The notes beneath the pieces are model-generated. The model did not search any database. It was not told the DNA's origin and was given only the letters and a program-made list of their open reading frames with translations. A stretch of 64,000 nt of DNA. It comes from Halichondria panicea (Eukaryota; Porifera; Demospongiae; Suberitida; Halichondriidae). The stretch is taken from contig NC_087377.1 of NCBI RefSeq assembly GCF_963675165.1, positions 8,883,122 to 8,947,121 of the forward strand. The letters are read 5' to 3'. Shown here in pieces: positions 34,901 to 46,230 of the stretch (the stretch's first letter is position 1; every line of letters begins with the position of its first letter). Both the position numbers and the translations under genes were made by a program.

Positions 34901-35602
34901 CTCAGCAACGATCAGGATTGATCGTTTCCCACTATCTTGTACCATTCCTGCCCTGCATGCAATAGCAAAAGCATTAACATTATTGCAGCTAGCTTTCCAC
35001 CGCGGCATCAGCGCCCGCGGTACTTTCATTTATTATGCTTTTTTAAACTGATTGGAAATAACCCAATTGTATACACATGTACAAAGATGCATGATACGTA
35101 TACACTCATTTCTAATACCATGGCAATTTTCTCATTCAGACTTAGCTTACCCCCTCCACCACCTGACTCCTTGTACGCTGACCCCAAATTCATTGAGCAC
35201 CAGGCAGCCCCGGGCACTGAGGACCAGTACGCCATTGTCGATAAAAACGGCAAGAAAAACACAAAACCAAACCCAACTCCATCAGAAGCTGTGTATCAGG
35301 TATGTGTAAAGTACTTGTTGTATCATACACGTGTAGATACTCCAAGGTTTTCGTAATGTAGGGTGCAAGTTAACTACCTTGTACATGTACCTTCTTACAA
35401 CTAGTGTCGCTTTGTGAACCTACTGCTTTGGTTATTACTCCCTACTGCTATTTAGTATACACCCCCAATCCCCACCCAGGACCCCTGCACGATTGAGCAC
35501 GAGACCGCTGCCTCTGGAGTTATGTGTGCCGTGGTGGACAAGCCCAAGAGGTCCTCTAAAAAGAAGGGAGGGTCGGATGTGGTTCCTCCAGCCAGCGAGG
35601 GG
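31959..35602 (+). CDS. Ig/FN3-type single-pass receptor with tyrosine-module tail
   Basis: Exons: 31959-32010 (ATG, signal peptide MDTRFVLFLVALLSWTS), 32158-32490, 32555-32818, 33220-33492, 33555-33628, 33699-33897, 33949-34248, 34304-34420 (membrane) and 34627-34661. All nine are in matching phase and total 1647 bases, 549 codons. Two more exons, 35140-35299 and 35480-35602, encode the tail; the first needs phase 2 while exon nine ends in phase 0, so one small exon is missing from my model, and the 3' end is not found. Exon two encodes an Ig-like module (CPGPATISC start). Later exons form FN3-like modules (TTTLSWTQ, GYIISWTEGED, GSFTVP ending). The membrane segment is TVCVTVVVVVSAVLLVVAV. 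The tail has two repeats of the form [L/V]Y.DP..IEH...[Y/C]A[I/V]VDK, in which the second lacks its YAIV-type tyrosine. It is presumably a cell-surface receptor signalling through SH2 partners; the ligand is unknown. The middle exons are duplicated at 13998-15443. Confidence 0.8.
32925..34826 (+). repeat. Segmental duplication 1, right (parental) copy
   Basis: Contains receptor exons 4 to 9 with introns and corresponds to 13684-15613. A TA microsatellite in the intron at 33675-33692 is expanded relative to the other copy. Confidence 0.9.
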
Positions 35603-36233
35603 GTGAGTGGAGGAGGTCTTGTCTAGTATATGCAGTTACTATTTTGTGTAGTGTACGTAGCGGGTCAATAAAAGTTCCCGTAGTACATGCATGCGTGATA
35701 CATACCGTTTCAGCAATATTTCGCTACCGTACTGTTTACCACACCGTTTTTTGCATGTGGAAATACAACGTAGCCACACCCTATCTAGTTGCAACGTTTC
35801 AGAGAAATGTACAGCTCGACAGCATAATTAGCCTCCAGAAGCTATGATGCTAAAGAGTTGGTTATAAGTCTAAACAAAAGTCACAGACTGTTTTACTTGT
35901 CTTACCTAACCGTAACAATATTCCAGCAGTAGTCCTTATTTGTGGTAACTACGCTAATCCTAGTAGATCAGCTAGCTAGTTCACCTAGCATGCTCTCAAA
36001 CTTCTTGCTGCAAAAGAACAGTTTTGCAATTAAAATTAATGTGCGTATAGTGTTAAAGCATTTTTACAATGCTTTAATTAAACGGTACGGTATATGTACC
36101 TTGAATGCCTGAGGAAAGCATTTGAGTGTGTGTTTGTACAGGTATCAGTTAGAGTAAAGTTTGAGTTCAAGTGCTTGTGAGTGCTGTGTCAGTAATAGCA
36201 ATTGTTCAAAGTAATCCCTGATCTTTGGTAGTA
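35603..36233. other. Region after the last mapped receptor exon
   Basis: A possible terminal exon follows an acceptor (gtttgtacag) at about 36140 and reads twelve codons to a TGA in the required phase 0. This is weak; the true 3' end may lie elsewhere. No other gene is seen. Confidence 0.3.
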
Positions 36234-36542
36234 CAGTAGAACCTCGATTATTCGGTCCTCCATTATCCGGAACCTCGATTATCCGGCTTGGCAGTTTTCT
36301 TTTTATCAGATTAGAAAATGGGCGTGACCCTTAAATGCTCGCAAATGCGCATGCGCGGTGCAGCTGTTACCATGGAGACATGCCAGCTTATCTTCTGCGC
36401 ATGCGCATACCACCATGCGGCACTGCTGTTTATCAATAAAGTCGGTGGATCAAGGTGTGGTTTATCTATTCGATTATCCGGCATATTCACTTATCCGGCC
36501 TGCTTCTGGAACCAAGGTGTCCGGATAATCGAGGTTCTACTG
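36234..36542. mobile_element. Pogo/Tc1-like MITE, family A copy
   Basis: Close relative of 5461-5753 in the same orientation, flanked by TA, with CAGTAGAACCTCGATTATCC-type ends. It has a partial duplication of the left terminus, as in the other copy. Confidence 0.85.
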
Positions 36543-36659
36543 TAAATGTTTGTGTATGTGTTCTTGAGGGGATTCAGTTATCACAAACAGTTCAACTAAA
36601 TCACTTTCACTTTTAATATTGAATATACAGCTGTTATCTGTCAATTGAGATACATGTAC

Positions 36660-37340
36660 ACATGGGATTGCCTTATACGAGATCAACTCCCATGCACAAC
36701 TTACCAGATCAACTTTACATGAGGTCAACTGTCAATAGATCTATTTTTAGCTAATTACTATCGTGCATGCATGTGCGTCCATGCCAAAGGTTGACAGGTA
36801 TTGAATATTTAGCACAATGCACATGCATTCATTCACAATGGCTCAATTCATCAAGCATTCAGAGGAGCTCTAGAGTCTAGAGGAAAGAACGTTAAATTTG
36901 AGGGGTAGATTTATACTGATCTGCACGAAAATAAGAGCATCTGCTGTGGCATTTTTTCCACTGACATTTGTTAATAGCCTGGCTTGCCGTGAATGCTCCG
37001 AACATTGAAGCTAGTGAACTATGTCATGCACTTAGTACAACCTGGATCACTGGGATTATTTCAATCACATCATCCCAGAACCAACAATCATATATAATGT
37101 TGAGGGATAGCATTTTAATGGACAGCAAAAGAGAAGAATCCAGACATTGTTTGACCGTTTCAACATCCACAGGAGGCATGACTATAATTATTTATTTTAC
37201 TAACCATCAAGCATCAGTTGATCATAATTATGAAGTTGATTCTATGACAGTTGATCTACTGACAGTTGACCTCATGCAAAGTTGCTCTGATAAGAATTAT
37301 CTCATGCATAAAAGTTGATCTCGTGTGCACACACCTTACA
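36660..37340. repeat. Loose inverted repeat enclosing an unassigned open frame
   Basis: GATCAACTTTACATGAGGTC near 36710 pairs with GACCTCATGCAAAGTTG near 37270, suggesting a decayed foldback. Between them a plus-strand frame at 36968-37318 is open for 116 codons (LIAWLAVNAPNIEASELCH). I recognise no domain and find no splice partner. Confidence 0.45.
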
Positions 37341-37919
37341 TATACAGTTACCATTGAGTGAATTGCTCCAACCTTAATACATTGTCATAATTATGTGCTT
37401 TCTCACCTAGCTGCCAATTGTATAAATTCCATTCTAGTGCATGTGTGCATCTATTACCATAGTTGGAGGTAGTGTTTATGAATAGTAAGTATTTCAGTCA
37501 GATTATTGCTCACTTGGCTTGCCGTACTTCTAGAGGTACTTGGTTGTCAGAGAGTTATATTATCCTCTTATCACCCCTAATGTTGTGTGTACAGTAGATT
37601 AAGAGATACATGATAAGACCTGCCTTCAAGTGTTTCCTTAGTGGTGCCCATTGTGAATTGCAGTTGTCATAACTATAGCCTCTCGTTTTCATTTTAGAAG
37701 AAAGTGGTCATGCTTTTTGGCCAGTATACAGCAATGATTTCTCTGTATAAATAGTGAAAGTTAGCGTATCGGACCATGAATTGAATCATCAACTCATAAT
37801 TATGATCTAGCACACTTTAGTGTTTACTTGTTGACACCATATTATGTAGACCACTGTAGGATGCGTTAACTTGATAAACACCCACTTTAATAGTAATATA
37901 TGTGCCTATCTAGGGTGAC

Positions 37920-38149
37920 GCAAGCGCCATGGGGCAAGCGACGCATCCAACTCTGCTGGAAGAGATTGTACAAAGGACACCACATCTTGTGGCAGGTTGG
38001 TGACATGGCCTGTGTATCCATATTGCCCATCTCCTCAGCATCTTGGATTGAACAGTAGATTGTTCGAATAGAGGCATATCTGGATTCACGTCTGTATGCC
38101 TCTGCCTGTGTTGTTCCAAGCATGCCTGTGCACTTGGCCTCTGCAGTCT
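37920..38149 (-). other. Exon-like open stretch, unassigned
   Basis: After an acceptor (cacttacag) the minus strand is open and begins ETAEAKCTGMLGTTQAEAY, continuing RRESRYASIRTIYCSIQDAEE. The composition looks protein-like, but no clear donor or partner exon is present and I do not recognise a family. Confidence 0.25.
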
Positions 38150-38163
38150 CTGTAAGTGTAATC

Positions 38164-38677
38164 ATAGATTGAAGAGTTAGAGGGATAGGAAACGGTTTGT
38201 ATCTCGAGTAACATCCGCGCTACGCTGCGGTTTAATCAAGGCCATCATAACAATATCTATTTCTACACTCAGTGCATAATAAACTACAAGTAACTGTGCT
38301 TAGTCCGTGCAACTCACTTATATTTCAAGGTCTATACCTATTGTAGTAGTCATAACCAGCACGCTTACACGTTATATGTTCCAATAGCTCTAAAATAGCC
38401 TTGGGAACATATAACTTTATTGGAAAGTCTCTTTTTACTGGGTGTGGTCAGACATTAGCAAGTACTACACGTGGCTCATGGACTAGGCGTGTTATAAATT
38501 GCTGAAAGAGATGATGTCTCGAGGAAACACAGCTTTGGGAGTTACCCGGCAAAAATGTGCTTAATAGCCTCGTTCATAGGGCGTAGCGCGGATAATTTTC
38601 GAGGCTCCACTGCAGATTCAATGTAAAATCATCACGTGCACCACTCCGTTTCCTATCCCTCTAACTCTTCAATCTAT
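38164..38677. mobile_element. Foldback element with 32-base TIRs
   Basis: 38164-38195 and 38646-38677 are reverse complements (core GAAGAGTTAGAGGGATAGGA). Inner sequence repeats the trick with GCGCTACG / CGTAGCGCGG motifs. A GCCTCG half-repeat sits at 38568. Non-coding. Confidence 0.85.
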
Positions 38678-38679
38678 GG

Positions 38680-40050
38680 TGTAATGAACATTTAATAATG
38701 TTTGGCCACTTTCTGCTGGCTTGTGCATTTTCTACATAAAATGTTTATGTTTAATAGTCAAACACCAGAACCCTTTCAGTTAGTTACCTTCACTTCCTGC
38801 TGCTCCTGTGTGCCCTGTATCTTTCTCTGGGTCTAGCAAGCCTCCTTTCCCTCTTTTTAGCTGTTTCTGACTATCTTACCTGTACGTCACTCCCGCTCCT
38901 TCCTTTAATTTTTCTTGTTTTGTCGCTATTCATATCTTTATTCTTTTATTCTTTATCATACTAAGATAGATCTACATCACGTAGAAATTGGTAAAGGATC
39001 ACGGATCCCAAAAGCAATGCCAGTCCGTGACATATACATACATACATACCGTGGACACTAACTAAGGGACTTGCTTCGCTCGCCCCAATAATATGCATAT
39101 GAATTGTGAAATTGTTAATCATAGGTCAACCATACAATGTGTACTGCATGCCATTCACATGTATACCTTGTACAGTATACAACCCAGTTCACACTAGTCA
39201 GTACATTATATAGATATAGTGGCATAATTATTAATTTTAATTGTGGAGGTAGTTCTACTTAGTCTACATGCATGTACTTGCCTCGATTTCAGCGCTTATC
39301 TATTTTCCAGTGCTAGAATTGAGGCTAGGGTGTTACTACCTTTACCTCCATTTATGACGGGACACTAAAAAATAATCGTCAACGCTACTTTTAGAGGTCG
39401 GAAAGTTTGTCTAAGCTAGTGTGGTACTGTAAAGTCTAATATTAGCGCCAATTTCTCATGAACCGTTTGATTCTAATTGGGCGCCAAATTAAGTTATTTG
39501 TCCTGCAGTTTCAACATGGCTGTCACTCTAAATGAGGCGCCAGTTGCAAATAGACATTAAAATAAATCCTATATTATATGGTGTACTCTATACATGCAGT
39601 TGTTTGTTGCTCAAACCTCATAGTGTAGGTTATACATTATTATACCTACATGCATACACATTTAGAGTACATGTAAGCGTGTTGAAGAAGCAACTAAACC
39701 TAACTCCAGCCAGCTTCCTCAGGAACTTTATTCAGAGGTGTTCAATGCATTGCCGAAAGGGATGGCTCCTAAAGTTGTGAGGAATGGAACGAAAAACTAA
39801 CCGAATTTTATATAATACAGTTGTGTAGTTATAGCAACAGGTGCTCATTTTAACCTCATAGTGTAGTTAGCTTACACTATAAATCCTTTAATCATACATT
39901 ATTCATTATGTTTGTCGCTGTAAGAATCAATTTATCTTTATACAACAAGAGGAGCTATACTGCACAAATCACATAATCATCATTACCTAAGTTAACTATA
40001 GAATATAGATATGGGTGAATACGGTGAGTCAGTCCTCGAGGTTAGTTCAT
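38680..40050. other. Intergenic, repeat remnants
   Basis: No supported gene. A decayed GCCTCGATT-family repeat (CCTCGATTTC...AATTGAGGCTAG, then ACCTCCATTTATGACG) is at about 39280-39420. Confidence 0.4.
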
Positions 40051-40059
40051 GTCTTTCAC

Positions 40060-40400
40060 TTCCCTTCTCTCCCCAGCTCCCATTGGATGCGTTAAGTCTC
40101 AATGAGGCAAGTGGTTTTCTTGCAAGACCTGGAGGATCTTCTAGGAAAATGTTGAGGAATTGGTATCGCTGATGGAGGCTCTGGACCATGGGCGTCAAAA
40201 GTCGCCCTTAGCAGTCGGTGGGTGGTGCATGGTGTCGCTAGTGGCATGGTAGATATCGGTATGCGTTTACAAAGGAAATGCTGATTCCTGACTAGGACTC
40301 TCCCAGATTGGGTCCTGATGGAAATATTGGCGATGTGGCCTAACGTCTGTAATAGGCCTCCCTGATAAATTATGCTCGGAATAATTTTAGCATAATATAG
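40060..40400 (-). pseudogene. Possible LTR-retrotransposon polyprotein remnant (3' end)
   Basis: The minus-strand frame contains IRTQSGRVLVRNQHFL, which resembles the 'T.SGR..RRNR..L' signature near the C-terminus of Gypsy-type polyproteins, followed by Pro/Ser/Arg-rich residues. There are no recognisable reverse transcriptase or integrase core motifs and no LTRs nearby, so this would be a fragment. The assignment rests on one short motif remembered from the family. Confidence 0.35.
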
Positions 40401-40489
40401 GTGTCTAAAGAATAGCTGGGAATAATAGGTAGCAATGTCCATTTTTGGTAAAGATCATTACATAAAGTTTTGCATAACTTCCTCTACAA

Positions 40490-43400
40490 TAATCAGTCCT
40501 TCTCACTTGCTTCTGTGGTTCGGAGTGTGTAATAAACGGACTCGTCGTAATTACGCAATTGTGCGATTGAAAAGTATGCTGATGTTTTTAACACATTATG
40601 ACATTCCATGTTGTACAACTATAGAGCTAGATCTACCATAAAAGTATGTGAAATAGACAATAACAATTCAAATAACCAACGAACAAAATAAGCCAGTCTC
40701 GCAAATTTAAAAGACGTCAACATCGTTGTTTCAGCTTCAGATCCACTGAATGATGTGTATTCAATTGCTGCTGCTTTCATCCTCAGCGAAGCCTGCATGG
40801 ACATAATCATGCCTATCTATATATAAGGTAAGGCACTAGCTTCAATTCAGACGTAATAAACGTATGAATGCCGTCTGTTACGTTGAAATTTATCGCTATC
40901 TTTTTATAGGCGAGTAGATTAAATCTATTAATGTGCTCAACCATCAATGTTTCTATAATTATAATCGTATAGCATGTCTCACGACTAGAGGAGTGTTACA
41001 AAATAACAACTATAACAGGAGAATAAACTTGACTATAAAACTGTAGAGGCATGCTGATCTGAAGAAGTTACGCTATTGCAAGACTTTGTGAGTGGCAATG
41101 GTGCATGGTAAGACATGTACTGCGCACATGGGACTATTGTATTTATTCAATTTATGGTGTAAATAATTACAATGCCACTTTTGTAGGGCGAATATTTATG
41201 TTGCAGTCTTTGCGTCGCATATTTAGAGAGTTGTATATAATTAGGAGGTCGGTCGAGGTTACTCTATCAGCCTCGATTTCAGGCCGTTTAAAATACTTCG
41301 TTTCTAGCGGCCTAAACGGAGGTCAAAGTATAACCACCAGTTACCTATAAATTGTCATATTTTGACCTCTATTTAAGGACGCTATATAAAAAAATAAGTC
41401 AACGCTACTTTTAAAGGTAAGAAAATTCCCTAATAGAAGATATCGCGAATCGCCTTAATCAGTATAGTATCTAATTCTAACACATCGTAAATGTTTTTGT
41501 AGCACTTCGTACCAGAGGAGGTACGACACGCATCTCGTGATCTCTCTTTCAATTGATTCAAATCTTTTTGACATAGGTTTTCAATGTACTGTGTTCCCAC
41601 AATAACTATCTTATTTGCTTAGCTGGCAGTTAGTTTACCGTGACCTTGGCGCGACAAACCCTAGGCTTGTAGAACGCTTGTAAACATTAATTTTAGCCAG
41701 CTCTGTAAGTTGCTCAAGTGTTTCTCCAGCTGATGCCCTGGTTATAACTCATTCAGATATCGTATAGAGGGATTATTTTGAGGGTATTTTGCAGAAAACC
41801 GTTTATGAAAGGTTTTTGCGGAATAGCGGCCTTCATGCATGTGATATTAATTTTGTAGGTATAAAACTGCGAACATTTATACCCTCGAAATAATTATACC
41901 CGTTAGCTATACGGTATTTATTGACGGGTGTAGTGCTCTTACTTTTTGTAGCAAGCATATCTCGTAACTGAATAGGGGTTCACTGAGGTTCATCAACGGA
42001 AAGAGTTTAATCTAGCTAGGACCTATACTACCAACTTTGAAAAGCAAAACGAGGACCCTTTATTGTACAATCATACAGAGCATGACCGTAATTAAGTAGT
42101 TCATTCTTACTTTTAGTGGACAGAATTTCATCTAGTAGGCCTAAACATTTTGTGGAATAATGAAACCATCAATTAATACTACGTACACATAGCTAATTAG
42201 TTTCACAATAAATAATTATTTATTAATCCGACTATGTACATGTAACCTGTAATACTGGTATCTTTGTACTATTATAATGCTTATAATGGGGGTGTGGTCA
42301 ACAAAGTGGGCATGGCCCCCACGATTTTGCGGCGCGCTATGTCTACCGCGTGCAAAGCTCTTTCCTCCAAAACATTTTATCTTAGATGAAACCCTGATGG
42401 AGAGTTCTGCTCCCCTTTAGAGCTCTATATTGATGCAAAAAACAGCAGGGTCTGAAGAATTCTCTAAGACTGACAAAACCAGGGCTGCTTAATAATAATT
42501 ATTATTTATCCTATAGAAGATTAAGGAGATTCCTGACTAGTTTTACACAAAATAAAACCTAAACAGCAGCGTCAAAATCATTGAATTTCAACTGGACCTT
42601 TTTGGAGTATAATTATGTGCACATAAAACACAAACTATGTATACCGCATAGCTGGAAATTTTCACTAAATGGATTGAGAGCCCTCAGAAGAAATGTTCGC
42701 AGTTATAATAATTACCGTCTTTCTTCTAATTACAGCGCCACTTATGATCTTCCAGTGGCGCACAAATAGAACAAGCTATAATTCCAGTTTGGTCTTATAT
42801 TAGAGTGGCGCTTAGCAATAGAACGTAGAGTACTGAGTAGTTGTTTCCATGACGCTTCATATCAGTTGTATATAAAGTCTCGATTAAAGGCCACGTTATA
42901 ATTTCTTTACCTAAGCGCCAGCAAAAATTATTCCAGAATTTACTTAGTGTTCAATTGGAAAATTATTTTGTGAATTTGGCGCTTCTATTAGAGTGGCACT
43001 GCAATTAGAACACGGTATTCGCGTTTCAATGCCAAGAAACCACACCCACCCACCAACAAGTTTTCATATGTAAACGTATAAAATACCGGTACGTGAGCCA
43101 GTTTTAATTTTCACTGTACCATACTTATTCGATTTAAGGCGACACTTTAAATAATTATGAAGCCAGAGGTCGTTTCTTTTGGAGATTGAACAATTATGTT
43201 GAAGTTCTGGTGTCGCATATTTAGAGGGTCGCATCTAATTGGAGGTAACTCTGCTATCCTCGATTATAGGCCGCTTAAATTACATTGTTTCTTGTGGCAT
43301 GGAATCGAGGCTATGGTTTGACCTCTATTTAAGACGCGACATGTCAACAGCAACACGCTACTTTTAGAGGTCAGAAAAGATCGAGGGTGTCGCATATTTG

Positions 43401-43690
43401 GCCATTGGAGGATCGCTTTAAATCGAATAAGTATGCAAACATTTCCCGCTATAATAGACGTCTACAGTAGTTCACTCTTACTTTTGGTGCTGATGACTTG
43501 AGACTTCTGCTCTCCTTTGGAGCTCAAAGTGCAACGAACAGCGCGATCTGAAGAATTTTCTAAGGACTTGGACTTGATCTCAAAAGAAATAGAAGAGCAG
43601 CTGCAACTGCATTGCAGAAAAATTGATCATGTGATCCAGAGCCTCCCTGGCCATGTGCGCGCACACACGCAAATGCAGTCTTCTTCTTTG
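40490..43690 (+). repeat. Segmental duplication 2, right copy
   Basis: Collinear with 24110-28918 but shorter. It has its own ~60-90 base insertion around 41610-41690 and lacks the foldback of the left copy. Similarity stops abruptly after GCAGTCTTCTTC at about 43686. Confidence 0.85.
41758..41916. mobile_element. MITE family C copy
   Basis: TATCGTATAGAGGGATTATT start and GCTATACGGTA end with paired internal motifs; the counterpart of 26063-26251 within segmental duplication 2. Confidence 0.6.
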
Positions 43691-43693
43691 TGA
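43523..43693 (+). CDS. Conserved exon in segmental duplication 2 (right copy)
   Basis: Same 50-odd codons as 28742-28915 after the same acceptor, but beyond QMQSSS the sequence differs and meets TGA at 43691 instead of a GTAAGT donor. If the left copy keeps the original arrangement, this one has a truncated exon. Confidence 0.4.
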   Translation, partial: LKVQRTARSEEFSKDLDLISKEIEEQLQLHCRKIDHVIQSLPGHVRAHTQMQSSSL

Positions 43694-43694
43694 C

Positions 43695-44600
43695 TTGACT
43701 CTCAGACTGCCAGTAGACTGCATGCTGTTCTGATCCCAAACAGCAGCAGGATCTACTAAAGGTTAGCCAGTTTTTAGATCTATTCAGTAGAACATGGTAT
43801 AGAAAAGATCTAGGCTATATGCAATCACCCAAATTCACAAGTCCCCATTTGTTAATTATGTGGATGTATTAAGCTAGTGGACTCCACCAGGCCCGCCGTG
43901 TGTTTATATATCTATGTCCCAGCCCTGTTCGTGTGTTGTATCCCCATAGCAGCATCGAAACATGTCTATTAAACTGCTCAGACATAATTCATCTATTCTC
44001 AATGCAGTCGCAGCGCAGCTAGCTGGCTGTGATTTATAGGGTGCCTTACTCACTTGAAACTGCCTTATACGAATTGTGTCTCTATAATATAAATTAATTT
44101 TGTGGATTTGTTGTTATCGATCTAACTAAATTCCGAGGGGTCCGACACTGTAATTTTTAGCGTACAAGATTTCAAGATTTCACGAAGATTTCAGATATTT
44201 CCCAGAGCATCACTGGGGTTGAAGATTAAAAGTTCCTGAGTGCATGTATCTAACTAACCAGAGTCTACCGTCATTCACCACTTGCACTAGTCATGCACCT
44301 TGGTCATGGATGCACTAGCACTTGCACTGTGAGCTGATGCAGTCAAGGCATAGATATATGGGCGTGCCCGTCCCTTTTTGGAGGTAGGCCACGCCCATCT
44401 AGTCAAGGCATAGCTAATGAGATTACGGAAAATGAGGTCAAAGGTGGGATTTCAGAGATTTAAGATTTCGGGATTTCATGAGATTTCAAAAGTGGGTGTA
44501 CAAGATTTCACACGGTGTCGGACCTCTCGACTAAATTCTGTTGCACAAGTATAATTGTTAAATATAATAATAATAATTGTGTTATCTTAGAACTGTTATG
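43695..44600. other. Intergenic
   Basis: No supported gene. TTTCAAGATTTCACGAAGATTTCAG-type runs at about 44165-44200 and 44455-44515 flank a stretch beginning and ending with GGTCCGACAC / GTGTCGGACC, an apparent small foldback (about 44139-44525). Confidence 0.45.
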
Positions 44601-44605
44601 TTGTA

Positions 44606-44970
44606 CAGTAGACTTTCGCTAATCTGGCTCTCTGAAGTTCAATATAATTATTGTCATTTCGTTTGCTAGCTTGATCATTACTGCAAAACTCACCCTGAAA
44701 TGCGGCCACTCGCTATTCTGTATAATGGTCAGTTCTGTCTGCCCCAAACTAGGTTTTAATTTTATACATTTATTATGGCCGGATATGACGTTTTGGGTGT
44801 GGTTTGGATATGAGAGAATAAATAATCAAGAGAGAGAAAACTGCAAAATTATTCATATTATTCGAGGTAGGACTGTTTTTTTAGCCGTGGCTATTTTCTG
44901 AAATGCAGCCACGCTATTGCAGCTAAACTGCACTGTCTCCAAGGGTGACCAGATTAACAAGAGTCTACTG
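44606..44970. mobile_element. MITE family B copy
   Basis: TA-flanked, starting CAGTAGACTTTCGCTAATCT, with an inverted end AGATTAACAAGAGTCTACTG type. The interior has GGCCGGATATGACGTTTTGG. Confidence 0.8.
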
Positions 44971-45361
44971 TATATTCAACAATCTGCCCTGTACGGTTCT
45001 TGTAATTATGTGTACATAGCTATACCGTATAGCGCGGAATTATCAAGGGGCTTAATTTTCGCCACAAAAAACAACGAATATTTTGCACCACGAAATTACC
45101 AGCTATACGGTATTGGGTTGGATGGCAGGGTTTCATCTAGTGGGGGGGGGGGGGCTGGGGGGTGAACTTTCCCCCCCAAAATGCTCATTTTCCGGCGTGC
45201 GTAAACCTCCCCCCCCAAACTTAAACTGCACTGTCTCCGAGGGAGACCAGATTAACAAGAGTCTACTGTATATTCAACGATCTGCCCTGTATACAGTTCT
45301 TGTAATTGTGTGTACATAGTTATACTGTATAGCGTGAAATTATCGAGGGGCTTAATTTTCG
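44929..45361 (+). repeat. Tandem duplication, ~135 bases at ~299-base spacing
   Basis: The stretch 44929-45063 (end of the family-B MITE plus start of a family-C MITE) recurs at 45228-45361. Between them lies a poly-G run (GGGGGGGGGGGGCTGGGGGG) near 45140. A similar G-rich TTTCATCTAGTGGGG segment recurs at about 47590. Confidence 0.8.
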
Positions 45362-46230
45362 CGGATTTCGTGGGTTAGAATTCTACACGAAAATTAAGTC
45401 CACGAAAATTGTTCGTTAATTAGAATTACCTGCTATCATGCAAATATTTAAAGGCGTGGCTTCCGGTAAGCAGTCATTCCAGAGGAGGGAGGACACGATT
45501 AACCTTAGCTCTAATTAGCTAATTATCACGATCTTTTAATTACATTCTTTGAACGATTCATCTTTTCTTTCTTTATAACCTCTACATATTGGACACAAGA
45601 GCTAGAGCAAAGTAAGCCTTTTCTCCTACTGGAGGTACCCTTATGGCCAAGTTGTCAGGACCTGAAGGTAATAGGACCCCTATAAGAAGCACCTCAAGTA
45701 CTCCTATCTCTAAGATCCCTGTGAGAAGCATCCCAGGCACTCTGATCTAATCTCTGTGAGAAGCACTCTTGATCCTGGAGACAGGATCCCTATGAGGAGC
45801 ACCCCAGGCACTCCTGTCTCCAAGATCCCTGTGAGAAGCACCCCAGGCACTCTTGTCTCTGTGATAAAGCTGCAACATGGAATTGTTTAGTTCAGAGTGT
45901 CTCCAACATGAAGAACATCAATGACACTAACAGTCTCAGCTTCTAGCACCCCTTTATTTGTATGGTTTGCTCTGTGCCTGCAAGAATTGCCTGTCACTCA
46001 TACCACAGTACTGTTCTGTGTGTCCCAATATGTAGAGGTTATAAAGAAAGAAAAGATGAATCGTTCAAAGAATGTAATTAAAAGGTCGCGATAATTAGCT
46101 AATTAGAGCTAAGGTTAATCGTGTCCTCCCTCCTCTGCAGTCATTCCACGAACATTGTGCAACGAAATGGCTTTTAGAGGCCAATCCACGAAATATAAGT
46201 GCCTCGAAAATTTTGCGCTATACGGTATAC
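45326..46230. mobile_element. MITE family C split by a later insertion
   Basis: The left half (45326-45480, CGTATAGCGTGAAATTATCG) and right half (46137-46230, ending GCGCTATACGGTA) are complementary ends of one element, interrupted by the long-TIR element at 45481-46136. Confidence 0.75.
45481..46136. mobile_element. Mutator-like (Pack-MULE-like) element with 112-base TIRs and 11-base target duplication
   Basis: 45481-45592 and 46025-46136 are reverse complements with about two mismatches (outer end AGAGGAGGGAGGACACGATT). The 11 bases GCAGTCATTCC flank both sides (45470-45480 and 46137-46147). Long TIRs with a 9-11 base target duplication are the hallmark of Mutator-like elements. The interior has no transposase. 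It holds a gene-like piece with 39-base repeats reading IPVRSTPGTPVSK or variants in one frame, interrupted by stops, and a Cys-rich end (CACKNC...CSVC). This suggests a captured host exon, as in Pack-MULEs. Confidence 0.8.
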
